From JBBSNV01 sp964458605 (GTDB lineage Bacteria > Pseudomonadota > Alphaproteobacteria > Reyranellales > JAQSWP01), in the NCBI GenBank assembly GCA_964458605.1, contig CAYWLS010000002.1, forward strand, positions 184,502-248,501: a stretch of 64,000 nucleotides of DNA, given 5' to 3'. Position numbers and translations under genes: made by a program. Each line of letters opens with the position of its first letter. Within the stretch, counting starts at the first letter, position 1. Under the pieces are notes generated by a model. That model had not been told where the DNA came from, searched no databases, and saw nothing but the letters and a program-made list of their open reading frames with translations. This document shows positions 44,879-53,346 of the stretch, in pieces.

Positions 44879-46108
44879 CTAGCGGGCCGGCATCGGGTAG
44901 ACCGGCTTGGCGTTGGCGAACTCGGCGGGGAAGATCACCTTGATGTCCTTGCCCACGACCTGGGTGTTGACCGGCGCCGCGCCGGTGTTCTGGCCGTCGA
45001 CGAACTTGGTCGGCCCGTAGGGCATCATGTGGCCGGACCAGGTGCTCGACGCAAGCGCATCGATGATCGCCTCGCGCTTGGCCGATTTGGCGCGCTCCAG
45101 CGCGTCGGCCAACAGCCGCACGCATTCGTGGTTCAAGAACAGCTCGTAGGTGAAATAGAGCTTGGCCGCCTCGGCCTGCTTGCGCAGGGCCTGCGCCGCC
45201 GGCTTGCGCGGATCGACCCAATGGTTGCAGTCGATGATGTACTGGGCGGCGTCGGTGAACTCGTTGACGAAACGGAAGTTCGAGGCCGCCCCGCCCAGGA
45301 TCGAGTAGATCGCCTTGGCCTGGACCTTCTGCTGGCGCAGGGTGCGGGCCAGCAGCACGTATTCGTCGTAGTAGTTGGACGGGATGATCAGGTCCGGCTT
45401 CTGCGCCTTGATCTTAAGCACGATGTTGTTGAAGTCGCGCGTCGGATTGGGATGGCTGATCGTGTCGAGGATCTGCAGCCCCATGCCCGGCAGGCGCTGG
45501 TTCAGGGTCTTTGCCATGCCCGAGCCGAACGCCGATTCCTCGTGCACGATGACCACGGTCTTGACCGGCGCCTTGCTCGACTTGTTGAGCTCGCCCAGAT
45601 TGGCGATGGCGGTGTCGACCACCTTGGACAGGCCGGGGCCGAAGCGGAAGGTGTTCTTCAGCCCGCGCGTCACCACCTGGTCGACCACGCCGACATCGAC
45701 GATGTGCGGCAGGTTGTACTTGGCAGCGGTCTGGGTGGTGGTCAGCGCGATGCCCGAGGCGAACGGCCCGACGATGGCGCTGACGCCGGCTTCGTTCATG
45801 CGCTCGACTTCGGCCGCGCCGACATCGGGCTTGGACTGGGCGTCGCCCAGCACCGGCTCGATCTTGGCGCCGCCCATCGACTTGATGCCGCCGGCGGTAT
45901 TGATCGCCTCGATCGCCATCATGGCGCCGGCGCGGCTCTGCGTGCCCGAATAGGCCAGCGGACCGGTCACCGGATGCAGCAGACCGACCTTGATGTTCGG
46001 CACCTGGGCCCTGAGTATGGCTGGAAAGCCCATGCCGGCAGCCAGCACCGCCCCGGACGCTCCCGCCAGCAGCTGGCGACGGCCGATGCCCGAATTCGTC
46101 TTGCTCAT
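44879..46108 (-). CDS. ABC substrate-binding protein, LivJ/urea-amide type (Peripla_BP_6)
   Basis: A 409-residue binding protein of the leucine/amide family. It starts with a Tat-like leader (GIGRRQLLAGASGAVLAAGMG), then IKVGLLHPVTGPLAYSGTQSRAGAMMAIEAIN, typical of the family, and SAIVGPFASGIALTTTQTA. ATG at 46108 has GGGAG at good distance; the GTG at 46117 is less likely. It leads the livHMGF-lyase-FAD enzyme operon, so its ligand is probably the substrate of those enzymes and not an amino acid. Confidence 0.9.
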   Translation of the reverse strand: MSKTNSGIGRRQLLAGASGAVLAAGMGFPAILRAQVPNIKVGLLHPVTGPLAYSGTQSRAGAMMAIEAINTAGGIKSMGGAKIEPVLGDAQSKPDVGAAEVERMNEAGVSAIVGPFASGIALTTTQTAAKYNLPHIVDVGVVDQVVTRGLKNTFRFGPGLSKVVDTAIANLGELNKSSKAPVKTVVIVHEESAFGSGMAKTLNQRLPGMGLQILDTISHPNPTRDFNNIVLKIKAQKPDLIIPSNYYDEYVLLARTLRQQKVQAKAIYSILGGAASNFRFVNEFTDAAQYIIDCNHWVDPRKPAAQALRKQAEAAKLYFTYELFLNHECVRLLADALERAKSAKREAIIDALASSTWSGHMMPYGPTKFVDGQNTGAAPVNTQVVGKDIKVIFPAEFANAKPVYPMPAR

Positions 46109-46163
46109 TTTCAGCACTCCCCTATTGCTCCTGTGGTGATGGCCCTGGTATGCGGCCCGGAGC

Positions 46164-46961
46164 TCAGGCGGCCGGCGACCAGGTTTTGCGATTGCGCTCC
46201 TGCACGCGATCGAGCTTGAGACGGTGCTGGTACCGGTCGGGCCGGTACAGGCCGACGATGTATTCGACGGCGCGCCCGTTCTGATCGAACACGATGCGGC
46301 GGATGCGCAGCAGCGGAGAGCCGATCTCGACCTCCAGGGCCGGCGCCACTTCGGGATCGGCCAGGGTGGCGGAGATGGTCTGATCCGCCGAGCCGATGCG
46401 CACGCCCGAGCGCTCGAGCAGAGCCAGCAGCGGCTGTGCCGCCAGGTCGCGCTTACTGTAGGTGTTGCCGATATCCTCGGGAACCCAAGTGGTCAGATAG
46501 GAAAATGGCTGCCCCTTCACGGCGCGCGTGCGCACGGCGTGCTGCACGATCGAGCCTGCCGCCACGCCCAGCGCCTGCGCCACATCGGGCGAGGCCGGCA
46601 CGTAGCCGAAGTCGCACAGCCGCACCTCGGTCTTCAATCCCATTTCGAGCAGATTCTCGACCAGGCCTTCGACACCGGTTCGGACGGGATCGATCGGCGC
46701 ATGGGCCAGGACGCGCGTTCCGCGACCCCGCTCCCGCACGACCAGGCCGCCGGCCGCCAGCTCGTCAAGCGCGCGACGTGCGGTGATGCGCGACACGCCG
46801 AACTGCCGCATCAGCTCCTGCTCGCCCGGCACCAGATCGTTGGGCGCGAACGCACCGCTGACGATCTTGTCGTGCAGGATCAGGTAGATCTGATGGTAGA
46901 GCGGCGTCGGCAGCCGATCGTCGACCGAGCGGGTAGCAGGCTGTGAAGAACGTCGCGTCAT
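46164..46961 (-). CDS. GntR/HutC-family regulator of the TRAP-hydantoinase cluster
   Basis: A 265-residue regulator: N-terminal winged helix (LYHQIYLILHDKIVSGAF, QFGVSRITARRALDEL, REVGRGTRV-like RERGRGTRVL) and a C-terminal UTRA ligand-binding domain (NLLEMGLKTEVRLCDFGY, RIRRIVFDQNGRAVEYI). The ATG at 46961 (MTRRSSQPATRSVDD) is preferred; a start at 47012 would lie within the operator at 46999. Three similar operator-like sites (46999, 48307, 63157) suggest it controls itself, the TRAP transporter and the ten-gene run headed by the SDR at 63081. The effector is probably the imported compound or a product of it. Confidence 0.9.
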   Translation of the reverse strand: MTRRSSQPATRSVDDRLPTPLYHQIYLILHDKIVSGAFAPNDLVPGEQELMRQFGVSRITARRALDELAAGGLVVRERGRGTRVLAHAPIDPVRTGVEGLVENLLEMGLKTEVRLCDFGYVPASPDVAQALGVAAGSIVQHAVRTRAVKGQPFSYLTTWVPEDIGNTYSKRDLAAQPLLALLERSGVRIGSADQTISATLADPEVAPALEVEIGSPLLRIRRIVFDQNGRAVEYIVGLYRPDRYQHRLKLDRVQERNRKTWSPAA

Positions 46962-46998
46962 GCCGGATGTCTTGCCAGGGTTTGCTGCGTGATTCCAG

Positions 46999-47020
46999 AA
47001 TGATATATTCATATGACATT
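46999..47020. promoter_or_regulatory. GntR operator copy 1 (gntR promoter)
   Basis: AATGATATA-TTCA-TATGACATT, an imperfect inverted repeat, 37 bases before the gntR start. The other two copies in the window share the 9-4-9 layout. A position this close to the start fits autorepression. Confidence 0.65.
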
Positions 47021-47361
47021 TAACGGACTCAAGTCCAGCCCCGTAGGTAAAGCCGTTCCGGCAAATCTACCCTCAGTTGCAGCCGGCGTACGGGCTGGTC
47101 GGCCAGAAAGGCAGGGCCCAAACCGTGGCAGAGCCGCCTCCCAATCCCACGCGAGACCAAACGCCGCGCATGACCGCAGCCATGGCGCGCGCCGTTCACC
47201 GGTGCGGTCGACGCCGATTCCGGTCCGTCGGAGTCGAGCGGATCCGATGACCCGACGCGAAAGCCATTGCCTGTATCGAGCCGCCTTGCCTGCCCTTCCC
47301 GCACCTGTTCGGTCCGACTGCGGCTGAACATTTCGTTCCACCACACAATTGTCGAGAGTTC
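47021..47361. other. spacer without a visible gene between gntR operator and hydrolase
   Basis: About 340 bases. Short open frames exist on both strands but their products are Arg/Pro-rich shadows without start signals or family likeness. No hairpin of note was seen. It probably holds the promoter and leader of the hydrolase gene. Confidence 0.5.
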
Positions 47362-48168
47362 ATGATGTCCAGCATCAAAAGAGCGTATTTCGACCTGCCT
47401 TGGGGGCAGGTGCATTATCGTACCGTCGCGGCCGACGCGGCGCTGCCGGTCCTGCTGATGTTGCACCAGTCGCCGCTGTCGTCGCGCAACTACGAGCGCC
47501 TGCTGCCATTGCTCGCCGCGGACTGCCGGCCCTACGCGATCGATACGCCCGGCTTCGGCGGTTCGGATCATTTTGCCGCCGACTGGGAAGTCGCCGACTA
47601 CGCCGGGATGGTGTGGGCTATCGCCGACTGTCTGTCGGCGCAGCGCGTCATGCTGTTCGGTCGCGCCACCGGAGCGGTGTTTGCCGCCGAAGCCGCGTTG
47701 CAGCATCAGGCGCGCGTACCCTGCCTGATGCTGCACGGCATGCCGGTCTACACCGATGCCGAACGCGTCGACCGCACCGCAAACTATGCACCGCCCTACC
47801 AGCTCGCCATCGACGGCTCGCATCTGCAATGGATATGGGATCGGATCCGCGGCGAATATCCGTGGATCGGCGCCGAACTGGCAACCATGTTCGTGCGCGA
47901 TTTCCTGGCGGCGGGCCCCGATTTCGCCACGGCCTATCGGTCGATCTGGCGCTACGACCTGCCCAACCGGCTGCGCGGGGCGCTCGCCGTGCCGACCCTG
48001 TTGCTGGGCTGCACCGGCGACCGCATCGGCTTCATGCACGATCGCGCCACGGCGCTGCTGTCCCAGGCCGAGGCCGTTGTCCTGGATGGCGCGACCGATT
48101 TCGTCGCCGAGCAGGATCCGGCCCGGTTCGCCGACCACATGCTGCGGTTCATGCGAGCGCATCGCTGA
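47362..48168 (+). CDS. alpha/beta-hydrolase-fold protein lacking Ser and His of the triad
   Basis: A 268-residue protein with the hydrolase fold: PVLLMLHQSPLSSRNY (oxyanion region), AIDTPGFGGSD, nucleophile elbow at 100-104 and CTGDRIGF (acid Asp) near 225. The elbow reads G-R-A-T-G, so the nucleophile is Ala102, and the usual C-terminal His position is Asp246 (ATDFVAEQDP). It is otherwise intact and open. It may be a binding or scaffold protein, or catalyse a reaction that needs no nucleophile. It stands downstream of operator 1 and before dctP in the same direction. Confidence 0.82.
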   Translation: MMSSIKRAYFDLPWGQVHYRTVAADAALPVLLMLHQSPLSSRNYERLLPLLAADCRPYAIDTPGFGGSDHFAADWEVADYAGMVWAIADCLSAQRVMLFGRATGAVFAAEAALQHQARVPCLMLHGMPVYTDAERVDRTANYAPPYQLAIDGSHLQWIWDRIRGEYPWIGAELATMFVRDFLAAGPDFATAYRSIWRYDLPNRLRGALAVPTLLLGCTGDRIGFMHDRATALLSQAEAVVLDGATDFVAEQDPARFADHMLRFMRAHR

Positions 48169-48306
48169 GCGACGCCGGCCTGCCGGCACGCCCTGGGGCG
48201 GCGACGGGCAACGGCGCCCGATCGGGCCGGCCAGGGCGCAGTCCTTCGCGCCTTCCCGGTTCGCCGGCCAATGCGGCGAAAGCGGAAACCGCATGCCATA
48301 ACACCT

Positions 48307-48328
48307 AATGATATATTCTTAGGTCATT
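48307..48328. promoter_or_regulatory. GntR operator copy 2 (dctP promoter)
   Basis: AATGATATA-TTCT-TAGGTCATT; the left arm equals copy 1, the right arm has two differences. It is 136 bases before the dctP start in the spacer after the hydrolase gene. Confidence 0.6.
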
Positions 48329-48464
48329 TCGCCTTGCAAGGTATTTGCCTTTCTGGGACGATGATCGTGTCGTCGAGGGGCGGCCTACGGCATCTCGTGC
48401 TCCGCCGAAGCTAGGTTCGATGCGTCAACGCATACGCATTCATCCAGGGACGAGGGGGAATTCC

Positions 48465-49487
48465 ATGCAAAAGATCGGCAAGCTGAATTGCATCGTTGCA
48501 GCGCTGTTGGCGTTCGTCGTGCTGGCGGGCGCCCAGGCGGCCTTCGCCGCGGACAAGGTCGTGATCCGCTTCTCCGCCGGAATCGGCAGTCGAACCGATC
48601 CCAGCAACATTGCGATCCAGCAATTCAAGAGCGACGTCGAGGCGGCAGCGCCTGGGCGGATCGAGGTCCAGATATTCTACGGCAATCAGCTTGGCACCCT
48701 GCAGGACGTCGCCGATCAGGTCAAAGACGGGACCATCCAGATGAATTCCGTCAGCTTCGGCTTCCTGGCCAAGTATTTCCCCGACGTCCAGGCGGTGCTG
48801 CTGCCGTTCCTGTTCACCGATGCCGACCAGGCCCATGCTGCCTATGACGGACCCATTGGCCAGGAGATCAAGGACAAGCTGGCCGCCAAGTCGGGTATCC
48901 GGATCCTGGGAATCGGCGAGTTCGGCTTCAAGAACGTCTTCAACAGCAAGCGTCCGGTCAACACGATGCAGGACCTGGCCGGTCTGAAGCTGCGCGTCGT
49001 GCCGACGCCGATCACGCTGGCGACCTTCAAGGCGCTGGGTGCGGTGCCGGTCTCGATGGATTACGCCGAGACCTACACCGGCATCCAGCGCGGCGTGCTG
49101 GATGGCGCCGAACTGGCCTACGGCACCATCTACGACGCCAAATTCTACGAAACCGCCAAATACGTCAGTGACACGCGGCACTTCTTCGAAGGCTACTGCT
49201 TTGCCATCAACGAGAAGTTCCTGCTCAGCCTGCCGGCGGATCTGCAGAAGATCATCCGCGACTCGGCGATCAAACTGCAGAACCTCGACCGCCAGCTGGT
49301 TGCCAAGCAAGACCAGGATGCCAAGGCGCTGCTCGCCGGCAAGGGCATGGTGCTGACCACTCTGTCGCCGGCAGTGCGCGCGCAGATGCGCGAAGCGGTA
49401 CGCCCGGTCTACGAGGAGGCCAAGACCAAATTCGGCTTCGGCCCCGACGGCGTGCGCTGGATCGACGAACTGACGAAGAATCACTGA
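48465..49487 (+). CDS. dctP: TRAP transporter solute-binding protein
   Basis: A 340-residue DctP-family periplasmic protein: signal peptide (IVAALLAFVVLAGAQAAFAA), VIRFSAGIGSRTDPS, then VQIFYGNQLGTLQDVADQVKDG, KLRVVPTPITLATFKALGAVPVSM with the Arg that binds the substrate carboxylate. This shows the ligand is probably an organic acid. GAGGGGG precedes the ATG at 48465; the frame upstream is longer but holds the operator and leader. Followed after 33 bases by the fused membrane subunit. Confidence 0.94.
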   Translation: MQKIGKLNCIVAALLAFVVLAGAQAAFAADKVVIRFSAGIGSRTDPSNIAIQQFKSDVEAAAPGRIEVQIFYGNQLGTLQDVADQVKDGTIQMNSVSFGFLAKYFPDVQAVLLPFLFTDADQAHAAYDGPIGQEIKDKLAAKSGIRILGIGEFGFKNVFNSKRPVNTMQDLAGLKLRVVPTPITLATFKALGAVPVSMDYAETYTGIQRGVLDGAELAYGTIYDAKFYETAKYVSDTRHFFEGYCFAINEKFLLSLPADLQKIIRDSAIKLQNLDRQLVAKQDQDAKALLAGKGMVLTTLSPAVRAQMREAVRPVYEEAKTKFGFGPDGVRWIDELTKNH

Positions 49488-49520
49488 CGTCGGTGCTGAT
49501 CCCACACAGCCGCGTTTGCC

Positions 49521-51413
49521 ATGGCGCTGCACTCCGATAGCCTTCCCCTCCCCGCCGTCACCGGATGGCGGGGCATTTTCGGGGCGGTCAATCGGCGCAC
49601 GGAGCCGCTGGCGGATTGGCTGGTTGGCCTTTCCCTGCTGGGCGAACTTGTCGTGGTGCTGGGAACGGTGGTCGGCCGCGCCCTGTTCGGCGATTCGTTG
49701 ACGTGGGGCCAGGAGGTGGCCCACATCGCGCTGACCGTGATCACCTTCATCGGCGGCGCGCTGGCGTATCGGCGCAACTACCTGCTTTCCCTGGAAGCCG
49801 TAACCAAACGGCTGCCGCCGACCTGGCGGCAGATTGCCCAGACCACCAGCGAATGGATCATCGCCGCGATCTCGGCAATGATCGTCCTGGCCTCCTGGCC
49901 GCTGCTCGCCGACGGCTGGGAGCAACGCACGCCGGTCCTGCAGATCGCCCATAGCTGGCTGGTCCTACCACTCACTATCGGCATGGTGCTGTTCACGCTG
50001 CAGGCGCTCGAGAACCTGGCGCGGCGACCGACCGCCATCCTGCTGGGCAGCGGTCTCGCCCTGGCCGCCGTGGTGGCCCTGGCGCTGCTGACGCGCCCGC
50101 TGTGGAACCAGTGGATGCAAGGACCGCACACCATCGAACTGGTGCTCTCCCTGTTCATGATCCTGTTGGTTCTTGGCCTGCCGATCGCGTTTGCTCTGGT
50201 GATCGGTGCCACGTTGTTCATGTTTGCCACCGGCCTGGGCAACATGGTCGTCCTGCCCCGCCAGATGGACGATGCCGTGGGCAATTTCATCCTGTTGTCG
50301 ATCCCGTTCTTCGTGCTGGCCGGGCTGATCATGGCCTATGGCGGGCTGGGCAGCCGCATCGCCAACTTCATCAATGCCCTGATCGGCCATGTCCGCAGCG
50401 GCCCGCTGCAGGTCATGATCGTATCGATGTACATCTTCTCGGGCCTGTCGGGCTCGAAAGTCGCCGACATGGCCGCGGTCGGCACCACCATGTCGGACAT
50501 GGCGCGCCAGCGCGGCTACGTCCGCGGCGAGATCGCCGCCATCCTGGCGGCATCCGCCGTGATGGGCGAAACCGTGCCGCCCAGCATCGCCATCCTGGTG
50601 TTGGGATCGGTCACCACCTTGTCGATCGCCAGCCTGTTCGTCGCCGGTATTCTGCCGGCGGTGGTGCTGGCCATCGCCATCATGCTGCTGGCCTATTACC
50701 GGGCACGCCGCTCGGGCATGGTCACCACCGCCCGCACGCCCGCCAAGATCGTCGTCTCGACCGGGCTGCATGCCATTCTGCCCCTGCTTTTGCCGATCAT
50801 CCTGGTCGGCGGGGTGCTGACCGGCATCGCCACGCCGACGGAAATCTCCGCCGTTGCCGTCGTGTTCGGCGCCGTCCTGGCTGGCCTGGTGTATCGCGAG
50901 GCCGACCGCGCCACCTTCATGCGCACCTTGACCGAAACCACGGTCATGTCCGGCATGATCCTGTTCATCGTCAGCGCCGCCGCTCCATTCACATGGTCGA
51001 TGGCCATTGCCCGGGTACCCGACGCCGTCGCCGATCTGGTCGCCGCCGCAGGCAACGAGCGCTGGCTGTTCCTACTCGGCACCATCGTCGCGTTGATCGT
51101 GATGGGCTCGCTGCTGGAAAGCGTGCCGGCGCTGATCATTTTCGGGCCGCTGCTCTTGCCGATCGCCACCGAGATGGGCATCGACCCGCTTCAATACGGC
51201 GTCGTGCTGATCATCTCCATGGGCTGGGGCGCGTTTGCACCGCCGATCGGCGTCGGCATGTATGTCGCCTGCGTCATCACCAGGGCCACGGTGGAGGAGA
51301 TCACCCGCCACTTGATTCCCTATCTCGCCATCCTTCTGCTGGCCATCGTACTGGTCTCTATGGTGCCGCAGATCAGCACCGGGCTGCCCGCTCTCCTTCA
51401 CCTGACCAACTGA
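49521..51413 (+). CDS. dctQM: TRAP transporter fused small and large membrane subunits
   Basis: A 630-residue DctQ-DctM fusion. Residues about 1-190 form the four-helix DctQ part (LADWLVGLSLLGELVVVLGTV, WGQEVAHIALTVITFIGGALAYRRN); the rest is DctM with SIPFFVLAGLIMAYGGL, SGLSGSKVADMAAVGT and PTEISAVAVVFG. It uses an ion gradient to import the acid held by DctP. It converges on the cyclase gene. Confidence 0.94.
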   Translation: MALHSDSLPLPAVTGWRGIFGAVNRRTEPLADWLVGLSLLGELVVVLGTVVGRALFGDSLTWGQEVAHIALTVITFIGGALAYRRNYLLSLEAVTKRLPPTWRQIAQTTSEWIIAAISAMIVLASWPLLADGWEQRTPVLQIAHSWLVLPLTIGMVLFTLQALENLARRPTAILLGSGLALAAVVALALLTRPLWNQWMQGPHTIELVLSLFMILLVLGLPIAFALVIGATLFMFATGLGNMVVLPRQMDDAVGNFILLSIPFFVLAGLIMAYGGLGSRIANFINALIGHVRSGPLQVMIVSMYIFSGLSGSKVADMAAVGTTMSDMARQRGYVRGEIAAILAASAVMGETVPPSIAILVLGSVTTLSIASLFVAGILPAVVLAIAIMLLAYYRARRSGMVTTARTPAKIVVSTGLHAILPLLLPIILVGGVLTGIATPTEISAVAVVFGAVLAGLVYREADRATFMRTLTETTVMSGMILFIVSAAAPFTWSMAIARVPDAVADLVAAAGNERWLFLLGTIVALIVMGSLLESVPALIIFGPLLLPIATEMGIDPLQYGVVLIISMGWGAFAPPIGVGMYVACVITRATVEEITRHLIPYLAILLLAIVLVSMVPQISTGLPALLHLTN

Positions 51414-51434
51414 CCGCCCGATCCGGCAGCGCGA

Positions 51435-52412
51435 TCACTTGATCGCCAGGGCATTGGCCGGTGAGCCGACCCCGCCGCGCAGATTGAGCGGACTGGAAGT
51501 GAACAGGCATTCGTAGGTGCCGGTGGCGAAGCAGTCTTCGGCCAAGGCCTCGAGATCGAACAGCTCTCCGATCATGATGCCGAGGCGGGCGATCGCCAGG
51601 TGCAGGCTGGGTCGACCCTTGCGCAGCGGGAACAGTTCGAGCGCCACGTTGTCCGCAGCAACGGCGGCCAGATCGTTGTCCCAGATGAAGCGCCACATAT
51701 CTTCCTCGCCGGACAGGCCCGAATAGTGCAGCGGCCGGAACATGTCGTCGCGCGCGCTCTGCCCAGGCGCGCCCAGGAACTCGCGCACCCACCCCATGCG
51801 GATCAGCAGGATGTCGCCCGTCTTGAGCGTCACCTTCTGGTCGCGCAGGCAGGCCTCCAGGTCGTCCGCCGTGGCCACGTCCTGCCCGGTCGGGTGCCAG
51901 GGCCGGCCGATCTTCTCGAAATAGCGCACCAGGTCGAGCACCACGCCGCGACCGACAATGCCCTTGGTCGCCACCTTGTCGATGCCGTTGCGGCTGGCCT
52001 CGCCGTGGGTAACCTGGGCGGGCTGGACGCCATTGTAGAAGCCGCGCTTGGGATCGCCGATATGGGTCAGGCCGTCCCATTGCGTCGAGCCCTGCAGGAA
52101 GAACCCGTTCAGCTTGTCGTCGCGGGCAATGCGTTCGCCGTCGTTGTATTCGAACATGATCGGCTCGAACGGCACGCGGGTACGGTGGACGCCGGGCGTC
52201 ATGACGCCAAACGGCACATGCAGCGGCAGATTGAGGCCGAATCGCTTGCCCTGCTTGACCAGCGCCACGGCATCGCGGACCACCGCATCGCTGAGATGGT
52301 TGAGCGTCCCGATCTCGTCATCCTTGCCCCACAACCCCCAGGCCAGGGGCAGGCCATTCTCGTCCGGGCGATCCAGATCCTTGTATCGAGGGAGTTTGTT
52401 CATTTCCGTCAT
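51435..52412 (-). CDS. cyclase/kynurenine-formamidase-family metal-dependent hydrolase
   Basis: A 325-residue protein of the putative cyclase family (PF04199), which hydrolyses amide or ring bonds in formamides, isatin and related compounds. Visible: GALNHLSD-like GTLNHLSDAVV, LNLPLHVPFG, STQWDGLTHIGD with metal-site His and Asp, and GDILLIRMGWV. The ATG at 52412 has AGGACGGG upstream; 52403 is an alternative. It is the last gene of the ten-gene minus-strand run and would suit an amide- or ring-opening step. Confidence 0.85.
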   Translation of the reverse strand: MTEMNKLPRYKDLDRPDENGLPLAWGLWGKDDEIGTLNHLSDAVVRDAVALVKQGKRFGLNLPLHVPFGVMTPGVHRTRVPFEPIMFEYNDGERIARDDKLNGFFLQGSTQWDGLTHIGDPKRGFYNGVQPAQVTHGEASRNGIDKVATKGIVGRGVVLDLVRYFEKIGRPWHPTGQDVATADDLEACLRDQKVTLKTGDILLIRMGWVREFLGAPGQSARDDMFRPLHYSGLSGEEDMWRFIWDNDLAAVAADNVALELFPLRKGRPSLHLAIARLGIMIGELFDLEALAEDCFATGTYECLFTSSPLNLRGGVGSPANALAIK

Positions 52413-52458
52413 CCCGTCCTGCTGCATTCGAGTTCAGTGCCGCCCAGGCCGCGGCGGT

Positions 52459-53346
52459 TCAGGCCGGCCGTCGCTTCAGTCGCACGATCGCCGTTGCTCT
52501 TGGCCCAGCGAGATAGATGTTGCCAGCCCGATCCAACGCCATGCCATGGGCGACGCCCGAGGGCAATGGCGCGCGGCAGCGACCGACCAGTTGCCCGGCC
52601 GGCGAGAACAGCGACAGGCGGGGCGTCTGGTCCGACACGTAAACGAGCCCGTCCCCGTCGACGCACAATTCCATCGGATGATACACGTCCGGCCAGACCG
52701 CCTGCAGCCTGCCGTCGAAATCGAACAGCTGGACCCGGTTGTTTTCCCGGTCTCCGACCGCGACCAGGCTGCCGGGCAGGATGCAGATTCCGTGCGGCGT
52801 GCTGAACTGGCCGGGCGCGCTGCCGGGCGAGCCCCAGCTGGCGATGTGGCTGCCGTCCGCGCCGAAGCGATGCACCATCGAGTTGCCGTAACCATCGGCA
52901 ATGAACAGATTGCCGTCGGGCGCCTGGGCGACATCCGTCGGATGGTTGAACGGCGCCTGGAATCTCGGTCGGGTGCGGTCGCCGATGACGAACCGCGGGG
53001 CGCCGGAGCGATCGAAGGCGTGGACGCAATGCCCATCGCGATCCACCACAAACAGGGCGCCGTCCGGACCGATGAAGATGCCGTGCGGATCGAGGATGCC
53101 GGGATTGCTCCAGCGCGCCTCAACCTGGCCGCTGGCGCTCAGCCGCACCAGGAACGGATCGGTGCGTTGGCAAGCATAGATCCTGCCTTCGCCATCTGCG
53201 GCCAACTTGCTGATCGCCGCCAGACCGGCCGCTTCCGCGCCGCGAGACCAGTCCGGTTCCACGCCATACACATATGGTCCCATGCCAACCACGGCCCGAG
53301 TGGCGGCTTCGCCGCCATGGCGCGACGGTCCGTCGGGCTTGGTCAC
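52459..53346 (-). CDS. NHL-repeat beta-propeller protein
   Basis: A 295-residue protein of repeated NHL-type blades: FNHPTDVAQAPDGNLFIADGYGN, FSTPHGICILPGSLVAVGDREN and later similar blades are clear. It resembles peptidyl-alpha-hydroxyglycine lyase-like propellers. No signal peptide is visible. The GTG start (53346) overlaps the HyuA stop as GTGA, which is preferred over the open frame further upstream that shadows hyuA. Role unknown; it may bind a cluster intermediate or act as a lyase. Confidence 0.8.
   Translation of the reverse strand: MTKPDGPSRHGGEAATRAVVGMGPYVYGVEPDWSRGAEAAGLAAISKLAADGEGRIYACQRTDPFLVRLSASGQVEARWSNPGILDPHGIFIGPDGALFVVDRDGHCVHAFDRSGAPRFVIGDRTRPRFQAPFNHPTDVAQAPDGNLFIADGYGNSMVHRFGADGSHIASWGSPGSAPGQFSTPHGICILPGSLVAVGDRENNRVQLFDFDGRLQAVWPDVYHPMELCVDGDGLVYVSDQTPRLSLFSPAGQLVGRCRAPLPSGVAHGMALDRAGNIYLAGPRATAIVRLKRRPA

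Noticed and set aside
47013..47327. Frame of 104 codons after GntR operator 1
   Set aside because: Starts within the operator, product is Arg/Pro/Ser-rich, and the hydrolase gene follows with a better start.
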